This document shows positions 32,601 through 42,030 of a DNA stretch of 64,000 nucleotides, piece after piece (positions within the stretch are counted from its first letter, which is position 1; every line of letters starts with the position of its first letter). The DNA is from Symbiodinium natans (taxonomy: Eukaryota; Sar; Dinophyceae; Suessiales; Symbiodiniaceae). Position numbers and translations under genes: made by a program. A model generated the notes under the pieces. That model was not told the origin of the DNA, searched no databases, and saw only the letters and a list, made by a program, of their open reading frames with translations. The stretch lies in NCBI GenBank assembly GCA_905221605.1, contig CAJNDS010000188.1:62001-126000 (forward strand). The letters run 5' to 3'.

Positions 32601-33323
32601 TCATCACCAAGTACACCGCCGAGGAAGCACGCAGCTTAAAGGCCCACAGACGTGACCTGCACGTACCTCTACTAGGGGTTCTTGCTTTGAACATCCCTCT
32701 TAAGCTCTGGCCCCACTACACCTGGTAATCCACTGCACCTGGCAATCCCACTCGTTAAGAAATTTGTACTCGGCAAGTTCTTGATGGATGGTCATCACAA
32801 GGCCGAGATTAGCGAACTCAGGAGCCATCAATGGCTTTGACATGTTTGACCGACCCCTTCCTTTGCACAGCAGCTAAGCTAGCTCGGTGCTTGAAGTTTG
32901 GTTGGTGGAGTCTCGGATACAGGGTATAGGATATAGGAGATAGGACGTAGGCTAACGGACGTAGATCTTACATGGTCGGCCGACATTCTGGCTGATTTCG
33001 TTGCGTTCGCGCGCGCGCGCGCGCGCGTGCGTGTTCTGGACATGTTGTGCGTGGTGGGGTCACGGTGCAACGTTCAGAAACCTCCCCCCACAGCCCACAG
33101 CATTGACCATCCGGCTCGGAAAGGCATATGGCGAGCTTCCCGAGAACGCTGCTTGGACGATAACTCATTGCGAGGATTGTAGTTCTTTGTGTACACTACC
33201 CGTTTTGCTACTTAGTGAAAATACATGTTCTGAAAAATGCTTTGCCTCGCTTCATGGTTTTGAATATGTCCATGAAGCATGTCATCTGCACACACGACAC
33301 ACAAATGTGGTGTGACCCCTCAG

Positions 33324-33360
<37 letters not shown>

Positions 33361-34416
33361 CGGAATTTAGGGGGAGTCGAGCCCCGCATAGGGCCAGAGC
33401 GACCAGGTACAACCAGCAGCTTGGGATTTGTGAACAGCGTGGCTACGCTGAGGAGATGCAACCAGACTCCCCAGGTTCTTCTCAGATGTTTGTGGGAGAG
33501 GAGCCCACGCCATGACCCAGTCCTTGCCTATCAAGCAGAAAAGTTGGGACGTTCCCCCTTATACTAACAGGGTAGGGGGTACTCTAAATCCCTACTATAT
33601 AAGGATTATGATAGGGGGTACAATATAATCCCTATTCAGGATTGTTAGTATCAGGGGGAACACCCCAACAGAAAAGGCTTGGTGCGGCACAACCTGGGCG
33701 TTCGAAGAACATGTTGCAGGCGCATGAAACGACGCGCGCCTCGATCCCGAGTATGTTCTACGTTGCTGAAGTCAGAGCGCACACTTGGCAAAGTCTTGGC
33801 AACCAAGTGACGTTTCAGATTGTGCTGAAAGCCACATCAGTCTCAAAAAGCGAACGGCGGGTGTTCTGGTTAATGGGGAGCACGGATGGGTAGGGGGGGG
33901 GCAGTTGATTTTAAGGCACCTGGAGACAGCACCCAGAAACAACCAAGCGGACCCCTCACCCCTGCGAATAATATGGGCGAAAGGCCTTCCCCCAATAGCA
34001 CCATAGTCTTGATGTGCTCGGAAATTCACTTCGGCCGCTTGGGTGGGTGGGGGGGGGGGTGCTTTGGGGATGGTGCGCGACGAATGACGTCGTAAGCAAA
34101 ACTTGGCGTGTGTGCACCAGTGCTTGTGTATGTGTGGGCGGTGTTAGCTTGATAGTGTCAGAGATAGTTCTGGCGTTTGTGATAGTGATAGAGCGTGTTA
34201 GTTTGTTTGATCGTTTTGTTTGATTGATTGTTTGTTTGCTTGCGGTGTATTGTTGTTCGGGAATGAGCTGCGAGTTTTGAGGTGAAGATCAACGAGACAG
34301 ACATCGGCGATGGCGATGATAGCGAGGACGGCGTGGAGTTCGACGAGGCGTCCTTGGCACAGTTGTCAGAGGGTTTGGGATGTGTTGTGCTTCAGGATGT
34401 GCGGGGTATTGGTTAA
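29606..34416 (+). CDS. EIF1A: Translation initiation factor eIF1A, eight exons
   Basis: Family role: eIF1A binds the A site of the 40S subunit, stimulates 43S assembly and scanning, and controls start-codon choice. Exons: 29606-29650 ([15 protein letters not shown]), 31205-31255 ([11 protein letters not shown]), 31606-31676 ([18 protein letters not shown]), 31817-31833 (LCHIR), 32184-32251 ([23 protein letters not shown]), 32585-32641 (DIITKY, EEARSLK), 33124-33150 (AYGELPENA), 34282-34416 ([20 protein letters not shown]). All phases join; the product is about 156 residues (family 143-150), with basic N-tail, OB fold, helical part and acidic C-tail. Donors are GC six times and GT once; every acceptor is AG before G. 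The last exon may end before the TAA at 34,414. The 5' end and promoter are not visible. Confidence 0.95.
29666..29715 (+). repeat. Telomere-like repeat in eIF1A intron 1
   Basis: Six units with TTTGGGG and TTCAGGG variants, starting 16 bases after the end of eIF1A exon 1. Confidence 0.9.
30230..30480 (+). repeat. TTGTTTG/TTGTG-rich low-complexity tract
   Basis: A G/T-rich strand with shifting units (TTGTGTTTGTTGTGC, then TTTGGTGTTTG). It lies in eIF1A intron 1. Val/Leu/Cys/Phe-rich open frames across it have no support as genes. Confidence 0.9.
30535..30650 (+). repeat. (GCTGCC/GCTGGT)n imperfect trinucleotide tract
   Basis: About 110 bp of GCT-GCC-CCT-GGT triplets inside eIF1A intron 1. 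It encodes Ala- or Leu-rich runs in different frames. Confidence 0.85.
31904..31957 (-). repeat. Telomere-like repeat in eIF1A intron 4
   Basis: Seven exact CCCTAAA units. The TTTAGGG block at 32,110-32,151 follows in the same intron; no exon is recognisable in the 152 bp between. Confidence 0.95.
32110..32151 (+). repeat. Telomere-like repeat in eIF1A intron 4, opposite orientation
   Basis: Five to six units with a GTGTAGGG variant, 33 bases before exon 5. Confidence 0.9.
32262..32295 (+). repeat. Short telomere-like repeat after eIF1A exon 5
   Basis: Variants TTTCGGG, TTTTGGG and TTTAGGG, beginning eleven bases after the exon. Intron 5 thus starts with TTTAGGG-type and ends with CCCTAAA-type repeats. 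Confidence 0.8.
32373..32412 (-). repeat. Telomere-like repeat in eIF1A intron 5
   Basis: Five CCCTAAA-type units, 170 bases before exon 6. Confidence 0.9.
33009..33029. repeat. (CG)n run
   Basis: About ten CG dinucleotides inside eIF1A intron 6, able to adopt Z-DNA. Confidence 0.9.
33326..33360 (+). repeat. Poly-G tract of about 35
   Basis: An uninterrupted G run in eIF1A intron 7. Exact length is uncertain because such runs are hard to sequence. Confidence 0.9.
33543..33669. mobile_element. Fold-back (MITE-like) element, family E copy 2
   Basis: A 127-bp element in eIF1A intron 7 with terminal inverted repeats of about 27 bp (left GTTGGGACGTTCCCCCTTAT) differing at four or so positions. 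It contains inner inverted GGTAGGGGGTAC and ATCCCTA motifs. It shares its right end with the copy at 12,641-12,744. No ORF. Confidence 0.8.
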
Positions 34417-34782
34417 GTCCAGAAGTAGATCTGCAAAACCTGCTTCAAGAGGGTGTGTTCATGTTCGCATACATTGAGATGTTGGGGTCAGCAGTCGCTT
34501 TCCGAGAGTCTGCCCCTAGTTTTGCCTGCTGCAGATGTGTCCACAATCTCTGGCACGAAACGGTTAGACTTCCCGACAGGGGAGACATGTTCTGCTAAGC
34601 GAGATGGCAAGTCTTGACGTGGTAGATAAGGCTCGTTGTTTCGGGGCTCCCCGGGGGCCCCGCTGGAGCCAGTAAAGAATTGCTTGTCTGCCAGGCGGCC
34701 GGTGTTGACGTGGACAACATCTAGGCCGACCACGTGACCGCCAGCCAAGCTGCCTACTGACTGGCCCAACCATGGGTCATTA

Positions 34783-34879
34783 CCACAGGGTGGGCTATTA
34801 TATATACCCTATAACCCCTTAAAGAGGCCCTTTATAGGGTTGATTATGGGGATTATAAGGCCGAATAGCCCATCCTGGG
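34783..34879. mobile_element. Fold-back (MITE-like) element, family A copy 1
   Basis: Starts GGGTGGGCTATTATAT and ends GAATAGCCCATCCTGG, an imperfect inverse. The inner CCCTATAACCCCTTAAA and GATTATAAGG are shared with copies at 38,871-38,958 and 62,592-62,688. Confidence 0.8.
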
Positions 34880-35432
34880 TGGTGCTGTCGATGTATTGTA
34901 GGCACATCAATTCGTCTGAAAAGCTGCAGCCAACCGTCAACGTAGCCTGCTGCCCGCGCTTGCGAAAGTTTCAAGCATTCCTTCCATACGTCAAGACACA
35001 TTCCATAAGTTTCCACCAGAACTTAGAAGCTCAGCGTGGGTTGGCATGGATTCTGGTTTGCGGCTTCTACAAGCCTGCTCGGTGGGGACAGACACAGCAG
35101 CTGGAAGCCGTACACGTCGCGCAATTCGTCTGGCAATCTAATCAGATTGTTTCTTGATGATGGTGTCAAAACTAGATGGCGATGTGGGGTGAAAAGTTGG
35201 GCTACAGTACCTAAACTGAACGCTTGCCTTGGCTGTAACAATGTTCTGATGCCGTCAACTTGTGCGCGGAAAGCCTCTCTTGCACAGGCACAGACAGATG
35301 GAGGTGTCCTGAACATAGCTCCCCACTGTCTGTCATAGAGATGCGGACCGCCGTGCGACCAAAAAAAAAAAAGCTCGAAGAGTTGTTGAAGGTTTGGCTG
35401 CGCATTCATCACACAACCTTCAGGTTTCGTAA

Positions 35433-35472
35433 GGTTTAGGGTTTAGGGTTTAGGGTTTAGGGTTTAGGGTTT
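35433..35472 (+). repeat. Interstitial telomere-like repeat, TTTAGGG
   Basis: Six units directly after TCGTAAG. Confidence 0.95.
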
Positions 35473-35608
35473 GCAAGGGTTTCGGCTCGTAGTTTCCTGG
35501 ACCACGGCTGGAACTTGGCCGTGCACGCCTTTTTTGATTCTTGCACCGATGGGCCGGGCTTGAAGAGGCTGTAGCATCTCTGTGGTTGCCCAAAATGTCA
35601 CGAGTACA

Positions 35609-35760
35609 ATAGAATCTTAATAGTATAATAACATAATGGTATAATTGTAAAAATAGTAAATATTACTATAATGGTAAACTAGCAACCAGTACAATCGTAT
35701 AATCGGAGAATTGTATAATAGTGTAGTGGCATAATAGTAAAGTAGTATAATATTACAATC
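35609..35760 (-). repeat. ATAGTATAATA array
   Basis: About 150 bp of AATAGTATAATA-like units with GTAGTGGC and TTGTAAA variants, related to the arrays at 26.8 and 27.0 kb. Confidence 0.85.
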
Positions 35761-35959
35761 GGATGCTGCAGCGCTACCAGACAAACCGGCGAAGACGAAG
35801 CGGTGAATGAAATCGAAGCCAAAGACGGCTACGTGGGATTGCCCCAAGCAGAAGCTCCAGATGTTGCCACACTTCTCCAAACCGCTGAAAAGACGACAAG
35901 GAAGACAGGCGTCTCAACAAACGGGCACCGGAGTGTGAACCGGCAGACGGCAATTCATG

Positions 35960-36052
35960 TCAACACACACACGCCCCCGCACACGCACACGCACCCGCAC
36001 GCGCACACGCACACGCACACGCACAGACACACACACACACACACACACACCT
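35960..36052. repeat. (CA/CG)n microsatellite
   Basis: ACACGC and ACACAC repeats of about 90 bp. Confidence 0.95.
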
Positions 36053-37473
36053 CAACTTGTGGTTCGCCTCTTAGCCTATAGGGCTAATGAGCTGTGCATA
36101 CAGCCGACATCACCTCATGAAACATGACGCAGCTCCACTGAGGAGTTGAACGTTCATGTACAGTCCACTGCCCTTGAACAGGACATCAACGCGTTGACCA
36201 GTGGATGCTACAGGCACCTGCTTCTTGTAATTTGTGTGCACCCAGAAACAGTCATAACACTCAAACCTCAATTTACAACAAACAAAAGCTGCTGACTGAA
36301 CCAACCCTACATTTATTTGATGGCATCCTGCTTTTTACGCTAATATCTTGAGAATGTGGCCATGAGATCCCAGCATCCCTACCGCTGGTGCTAGGCTTGC
36401 AACTTTTGGCCTTGCCAAGCGGCTTCCAGAAAAGCCCAACAAGTCCACTTTGCCAACGCTGTGATACAACGTGTTTTGCGTACTTCTCTGGGCTTCCAGA
36501 GGAGTTCTTGCAGTGTGCGCCGGGTGTGCACGGCATCACTCAGATACACACCAGGCGTCGCTGTGATAACCCGCGGAAGAAGAGCGGTGGTTTGGTTCAA
36601 TCGGCAAGCTCAGCTGGCATCTGGGACGGCAGGTGACCCAGCGCAAGCAAAGCATGCTCACCCTGGACCCAGAAATGTTCGCACATCACGGAACAACGAT
36701 TTGAATTCAGCCCTAGAATTCACGAGTCAAGAACGAGTTGGTGAGACTTGTGCAGCAGATGAGCTGCAAAAGAGATTTAAGGCGATGGAGTGGTGCGAAA
36801 GATAAGCTAGTTGTTTTTCACTGAGCATGTGGTTGAGTCAGATGTTGCGCGAATTCACAGCCTAACACAAGAACTCACAGTCCGGGCATGTTTCGTTTGA
36901 CTCGGTGTCGTTTTCAAGGAGTACAAGTGCACAAAATGTATATACGCTGTATTCTGAACCAGCAACCCCAGGCATTGAATGCGTTGAACCATCATTGTTC
37001 ATCGTGCCATTTACGAGGCACGGATGCTAGCTTTTACTTGTACTTTCAGATTTAAGAACGCTCATTGGGATGGGACATGTGCACCGCTCTTCTACTCCCA
37101 CATTCAAGAGCTGAGTATAACATGTTGTTGCTGCAGCCATGGATCACTTCGGGGACCTCCGAAGGTTTGCACTTGTATCCTTTGGGTGTCCTGCCTCGGG
37201 CAGGCGTCGACTAACACTGCTGTTCTCGGCCACGTGGACGCCCCAAACGGACAGCTTTGAGTGGGGGGGATGACTTTGAGGGTAGTGTGTTTTGGGTCTT
37301 GCAGTTTACACTACACTCTACATCAAGTTTGTGGAGGTTAGCACTCAAGGACGTATGGGCAGCAGAAAGCGTGCTCTTTTCCGAGCTGGCCGGTAGCAAG
37401 CTCTAACTATAACAACCGGGGACGCCTTCATTGAAAAAGCCACCCCACCATGATCTCGAGATCCCCAAGACAG

Positions 37474-37537
37474 GCATCAACCGCTTCCGGCAATGCAGGA
37501 GCTGCTGTCCATCATCCTGCGCACTGGAGCTCTCAAG
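37474..37537 (+). CDS. Candidate exon, unidentified
   Basis: Bounded by AAGACAG before G and by CTCAAG followed by GTGTGC, with 20 full codons reading LPAMQELLSIILRTGALK. A telomere-like TTTAGGG block starts twelve bases after the donor. The peptide could be the start of a helicase C domain (K-x-x-x-L-x-x-I-L patterns precede motif IV), but that is speculative. Confidence 0.4.
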
Positions 37538-37548
37538 GTGTGCCAAGG

Positions 37549-37570
37549 GTTTAGGGTTTAGGGTTTGGGG
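37549..37570 (+). repeat. Interstitial telomere-like repeat, TTTAGGG
   Basis: Three units, downstream of the candidate exon. Confidence 0.9.
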
Positions 37571-38870
37571 TAGTGCGACGATTCGGGGAGGCTGCAAGAA
37601 CTCGAAAGTGCTCGCAGCTCTCCGTGCCACCCAAGGGCAGATTCATGTATCCAAACAGCAAAGGGTGCGCCGGTGCAGGCTCACTGGATCATGGCTTTTT
37701 CTACGAGAATCTACATAGACCGACCCTTGTTGCGCATCCTTGCAATGTGCTTCTTCCAGCTGTTATGCAACATGGGTTTTGTTTTTTTTCAGTGTTTTGC
37801 GATGCAGGTGTCCGTGGCTGGCATCCCCACACTCATCACTCAGGAGGTCGAGCTCGTGCCAAAGGCCTGGGGACTGTTTTTTCAGACTCGAGGTTGGAGA
37901 TGTACAAGTGGCTTCAAGTGGCTTGGCTGCCTGAGGTGGCTGCGAAAGAGGGGCCTGCAAGTCTTTGCAGGTGACCGAAAGTGCTGCGGCATAGAAGATG
38001 TATCCAGTACAGAATCAATTTACGAGACCGTCGTATGGCCCAGAGTCTGTCCACTCGTGCCGGATGTCTTGGCCCCCATGTGTATGTGTCGAAGACGTCG
38101 CTGCAGTCATCGGCCTGCATCATGGTTTGTGGGTATGTTTACTTTTGGCATGGTTTGGCGCTTCACCTCAGTGAGCCTGGCTTGGAGAACCGCTCCTGCC
38201 GCTTCTTCGCTTTACATATCATGCAGAAATCCAGATACTGTAGATTGCAGGAGCAGGAGCATGAAGCGAAATGTCATGTGTATCCACCAGCGACTATGAT
38301 GCCAACTCCTTTGCTTTTCCTGCATACCAGACTCGAAACAGCGGAAATTGACGGCTTCCCCCCTACAGCAGTCTGAGTGAAGCAGTCGGCTTTTTTAAAG
38401 GTCATTCATGACATCCGTCATGCTAAGATCCCATGACTGATGTTTGTGCCGTGTCCTCATGCTTTAGCATCACGCGCGTGAAGGCGCTGGCGAATGTTGT
38501 GCAGTCTTCCGGCAGAGTACATTCCAGGATTTTGCTCAAGAACGTGACATCTGCGAGTGTACCTGAGCTCAAATTCCAGGCTTATCAGAACATGGAACGC
38601 AGCAATGCCGGATCGTGGAGGAGGATGGATGTCGTTCTTAGTCCGTTTCGACTCTCGACATGCAACAGCGCCTGCGTGTCATGGATCCCAACTTGGCTTC
38701 GAGCATTTTTCCCACATTTTTTCCCAAGTCGCAAGCTTTACGGCGGCAGCACCAGTAACTTCACCTCATTGGCTCGCCAAGTCATCCATTGCAAAAGATG
38801 GCCTTGGAAATTTTCTTACCAGGCAAACCCAGAAGCTGCTGAAACCGCTGATGCCACATGGTCGAACTTC
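37571..38870. other. Stretch with overlapping open frames, no proven exon
   Basis: Pieces with exon-like borders include about 37,807-37,863 (VSVAGIPTLITQEVELVPK, after GATGCAG, before a GC). Long open frames at 37,573-38,376 and 38,433-38,906 overlap in different phases, so most cannot be real. Confidence 0.3.
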
Positions 38871-38958
38871 CCAGGATGGGCTATTATACATCCCATAACC
38901 CCTTAAACCGGCCCTTTCTAGGATTATAAGGATTCTCATGCCCAGCAGCCCATCCTGG
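38871..38958. mobile_element. Fold-back (MITE-like) element, family A copy 2
   Basis: An 88-bp element with perfect 12-bp terminal inverted repeats CCAGGATGGGCT / AGCCCATCCTGG. Interior CCCATAACCCCTTAAA and GGATTATAAGG are as in the other family A copies. Confidence 0.85.
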
Positions 38959-38987
38959 TGCTTCGACTCACCGCGCTTTGCGGGCAG

Positions 38988-39044
38988 GCAGCACGCGCGA
39001 GGCGGCTCCGGGACTTGCTCCGCGAGTTTGGTACGGCAGCGAAG
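38988..39044 (+). CDS. Candidate exon, Arg/Leu-rich helix
   Basis: 19 codons (ARARRLRDLLREFGTAAK) between a GCGGGCAG acceptor and a GTCCCC donor, just after a fold-back element. Helicase motif IV regions contain similar A-x-x-L-x-x-x-L helices, but nothing specific proves it. Confidence 0.3.
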
Positions 39045-39059
39045 GTCCCCCAGGGTTGC

Positions 39060-39170
39060 ATATGGGGGTATTACGAGACACAATATATAAAAGCCCCCAA
39101 ACTAGGATTCCCTTATAATAAGGACCTCAAGAAGGTACCCCCTAATTTCGGAAACGCCCAAATATGATGT
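39060..39170. mobile_element. Fold-back (MITE-like) element, family D copy 2 (reverse)
   Basis: The reverse complement starts GGGCGTTTCCGAAATTAGGG followed by GGTACCTTCTTGAGGTCC, matching the copy at 10,062-10,172. The other end (ATATGGGGGTATTACGAGA) is its imperfect inverse. Confidence 0.7.
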
Positions 39171-39252
39171 TGCTTGAATATTTTTTGCACGTGCCATACT
39201 AGAGAGAAGCTCCACAGCCCATCCTGCAAAAAGGGAGCCGCAGACTCCCAAA

Positions 39253-39277
39253 GCCTAAACCCTAAACCCTAAACCCG
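39253..39277 (-). repeat. Interstitial telomere-like repeat, CCCTAAA
   Basis: Three units plus a variant; inverted partner at 39,428. Confidence 0.9.
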
Positions 39278-39380
39278 ATGCCGACACGGCTGGATGGTCC
39301 CAGTCCTTTGCAAGCCGAGAGCGGAGGTTTTGGTCTTCGTCCTTTTCAAGCGCGAGGCACGGAATGAAGTACCAAAATGG

Positions 39381-39399
39381 GGGGGGGGGGGGGGGGGGG
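39381..39399 (+). repeat. Poly-G tract
   Basis: About 19 G followed by CGCGCC. Confidence 0.9.
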
Positions 39400-39427
39400 C
39401 GCGCCTTCTTGGGCCGCTCTCTCGGGT

Positions 39428-39560
39428 GTAGGGTTTAGGGTTTAGGGGTTGTAGGGCTTTTATAGGGTTTGCAGAGTTTATAGGGTTTATAGGGTGTGTA
39501 GGGTTTATAGGGTTTACAGGGTTTATATAGGGTTTATATAGGGTTTATAGGGTTTAGGGA
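39428..39560 (+). repeat. Telomere-like repeat with TTTATAGGG 9-mers
   Basis: A few TTTAGGG units give way to about ten TTTATAGGG, TTTACAGGG and TTTATATAGGG variants, resembling 14,791-14,880. Confidence 0.9.
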
Positions 39561-39879
39561 GCGCAGTCCTGGATATAAAAAAAGGGTCTCTAGGGACCGC
39601 AACACAAGTTTTGGGAGTCAGGGGTCGGGTCAAACAGGGTTGTTGTCGTTGTCGCTGTCGTTGTCGTCATCGTTGTCTTTCGCCCGGCTCCCCACATGAA
39701 ACTTCCAAGGTACCCCGAAGAAGTTTCCGATTGATGCTGAGCTAGACTTGCAAAGAATGGTGAGTTTTACCCGCCGAACACGAGTGGCATGGACAATGCT
39801 ACCTGCTAAGTGACGCTAGTGGCGGGAATGTCGGTAGATTGAAAGTCCAGCCCTGTCTCCAAGCCAAGCCCCAAACACT

Positions 39880-39990
39880 CCAACAACTGAAAATAGGGGT
39901 GCCCTTTTTGGGGGGTCCCTTTAAGCGGATTCTATTCTATTTGGGGTCTCAAAGCAATACCCCCTATTTTGGGAAGTGCCCAGATTGTTG
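39880..39990. mobile_element. Fold-back (MITE-like) element, family C copy 2 (reverse)
   Basis: Ends CAACAACTGAAAATAGGGGT and, inverted, CAACAATCTGGGCACTTCCC then AAAATAGGGGG. The core matches the reverse complement of 14,881-14,965. Confidence 0.75.
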
Positions 39991-40005
39991 ATCCACAAAT
40001 CCGGT

Positions 40006-40036
40006 AACCCTAAACCCGAAACCCTAAACCCTAAAC
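40006..40036 (-). repeat. Interstitial telomere-like repeat, CCCTAAA
   Basis: Four units, one CCCGAAA, ending 16 bases before the helicase C exon at 40,053. Confidence 0.95.
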
Positions 40037-40052
40037 CTCGGTGCCCCAGCAG

Positions 40053-40124
40053 GCAAAGGCCCTGGCCAAGATGCTGCAGTCAGAGGGGATTGAAGCCTGG
40101 GCGCTGGAAGGCAACATGTCCCAG
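40053..40124 (+). CDS. Helicase C-terminal domain exon (motif IV/QxxR region)
   Basis: 72 nt between GCCCCAGCAG before G and TCCCAG followed by GCCC. It reads AKALAKMLQSEGIEAW followed by ALEGNMSQ. In superfamily 2 helicases this is the segment after motif IV, where A-x-x-L-x-x-x-L-x-x-x-G is followed by LHG-x-x-x-Q and then R. Neighbouring exons (ATD, RGLD, HRxGR) were not found downstream. It could be the missing RecA2 half of the helicase at 8-29 kb, with eIF1A nested in between, or part of another gene. Confidence 0.6.
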
Positions 40125-41286
40125 GCCCTCCCATTGAGGGGTTCAGTGTTTTCGGGTTGCATCGGCAGCAGGGAGGGTCATGAGCCAAGGCCAAGGCACT
40201 AAAAAGCCCCAAAGGTCTTGTAAAGAACCTTTGTTGCTGCAACTAGATCTGGGGACGACCGGGTTCGGAATAAGCTGAGAAAGGGTCACAAAGAAGAACA
40301 GGCCTAAGCCGCAGGTCCGCGAGCATGTAGTGCTCCCAGTGCCTTAGGCTTCGGCATGCGTGGATCCGAGATGTAGGGTTAGGAATGGAGTTGTGGGTGG
40401 CAAGAAGGGATGAAGCACGTAAATCAAACTCCCAGAACATGCTTCCAAGCTGTCCCATTGCCGCAGGCGGCGCGGACCTATACGATGCAGGTGCAAAACA
40501 TGTCGAAACATGAACCAACAGTTTCCAGGTATTTGGTTTAAGGCCTATAGGGCTTACGGCTGTTGTTGAACAGGATTTCGATCAGCAAAGAGGACTTTGC
40601 AGAAGCGGGTTCTCGAGTGTTTTATTGAAACGACACGACTTGGGCCTCATGCACTTTGCGTTTCGCAAGTGCCAGTTCCTACTGTCTGACAAGATAGTAA
40701 GAGCACTTGTTTCTTCGGTCTGCCGAACACTATGCCTCAGCAATTGGTAATGTTCCGAACCCGTGCGGTCACCGAAAACCATATGATGCTTTGAGCAATA
40801 GGTACAAACAGCCCTGTGTGAGTTTCTGAAGGTGTGGGGCAGTCGTCAAACTTTCAGCTTTGTGGCCCGGGGTACAGAAGCAGCTGGCACAGCCGAAGTC
40901 GCCAAGTATATGCCGGAAGATGAACCCTCCACACGAAGCTGGAAAACCGCCCTAGCGCAAGGCTTTCCGGGATGCCAAACCCGGCTGTAGCCTTGGCGAT
41001 GGGGTGTAGGGAAGGAGGGCTAAGTGGCCAGAGTTCCTAGCGTGTAGAGGGTAAGGCGTGCAAGGAGCGAGGCTTCAGAGTTGCGAGTTTGCTTGGGGGG
41101 CTTACAAGGTATACAATAGATTAGCTTAGAAATTTCATTGCTAAGGGCTCAGTGGAGCGGCACATTCCGAAGCTACCACACACATAGTGCGGTGAAGCGT
41201 TGACGCATTTGGCGACCGACATGTGATTGACTTTCTTGCACCCCTACTTTCTCAAACGCAAGCGGGGCTCGTCTGTGATCTGACAA
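40125..41286. other. No supported exon
   Basis: Intron-like sequence downstream of the helicase C exon. VARGTE at about 40,866 was examined as a motif V candidate and dismissed. Otherwise nothing is recognised. Confidence 0.4.
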
Positions 41287-41339
41287 CCCCTAAACCCTAA
41301 ACCCTAAACCCTAAACCCTAAACCCTAAACCCTAAACCC
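41287..41339 (-). repeat. Interstitial telomere-like repeat, CCCTAAA
   Basis: Seven to eight exact units. Confidence 0.95.
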
Positions 41340-41555
41340 GGAATGGCAGGACTCAAGGTTGAGTGGCTGCGACGTGCCAGCACAGGTTTTGCTTTGTCCG
41401 GCGTTGCTGTTTGCATCCCTTTGGGCTCTCAAGCTGTAGATCTTAGGAGTAGGTTATTGCACACGAATATCCTTCGGAAAAGTTAGAGAGGTTCTCAATG
41501 TCCCTGTGCATGCTGGCGCACTTGGCAAGCTCTGCTTCAAGGGACTATACTCTAC

Positions 41556-41576
41556 ACCCTAAACCCTAAACCCTAC
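41556..41576 (-). repeat. Short telomere-like repeat, CCCTAAA
   Basis: Two and a half units. Confidence 0.8.
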
Positions 41577-41703
41577 ATAGCTCTCACCTGGCAGCCTCGG
41601 GCTTCTTGCCAGCCGCTTCATCTTGTGCCATGGACTGCTGATGGCAGCTGAGGCGGACCATGTTAAGAACTGGAGAGAAATCCTCACGTGTCGCGAAGCA
41701 CCG

Positions 41704-41751
41704 TAAACCCTAAACCCTAAACCCTGAACCCTGAACCCTAAACCCTAAACC
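41704..41751 (-). repeat. Interstitial telomere-like repeat, CCCTAAA
   Basis: Six to seven units with CCCTGAA variants, ending 20 bases before the acceptor at 41,770. Confidence 0.95.
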
Positions 41752-41770
41752 AACCTGAAAGCTATCTCAG

Positions 41771-41828
41771 GAGGATGAGGATCTGGATGGATGGGGGAAC
41801 TTCGAGGCCCACATCGGGGCTGCCATGG
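41771..41828 (+). CDS. Candidate exon, acidic peptide
   Basis: After CTATCTCAG before G, reads EDEDLDGWGNFEAHIGAAM up to a GC donor (ATGG then GCTGCC). The acidic, Trp-containing composition is protein-like. It may belong with 41,977-42,030 to one gene, perhaps the one with the coiled-coil ORF at 45 kb. No family is recognised. Confidence 0.4.
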
Positions 41829-41976
41829 GCTGCCCACAGTCCCACGGTGTTCTCTTAAACTTCTCCTGGCTGCATAAGGCTTCCCAAGCCTCCCTCAAGT
41901 CTCATACGAGAACCCAAGGCAGAGAGCCCTCTAAAAGACCCAAAAAATCGAGCCGCAGACTTCTTCCTGTCACAAG

Positions 41977-42030
41977 GAGATTGATTTTGCAGCTGCTGGC
42001 GTCGAGCCGGCAGAAGCCGAGCCGCGCCAG
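41977..42030 (+). CDS. Candidate exon, Ala/Glu-rich
   Basis: Eighteen codons (EIDFAAAGVEPAEAEPRQ) between GTCACAAG before G and GCGCCAG followed by GCCACA, the splice pattern proven in eIF1A. The frame stays open to 42,117 but becomes Cys/Leu-rich. Function unknown. Confidence 0.45.

Larger units (their letters stand above)
34880..37473. other. Stretch without supported gene
   Basis: Holds a telomere-like block (35,433-35,472), a TACTAT-type array (35,609-35,760) and a CA/CG microsatellite (35,960-36,052). Overlapping open frames occur on both strands at 35,023-35,412 and 36,388-36,805, but no domain or consistent splice pattern was recognised. Confidence 0.4.

Noticed and set aside
40855-40930. 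Helicase motif V (VARGTE)
   Set aside because: Lacks the preceding TD and the following L-D; no splice borders.
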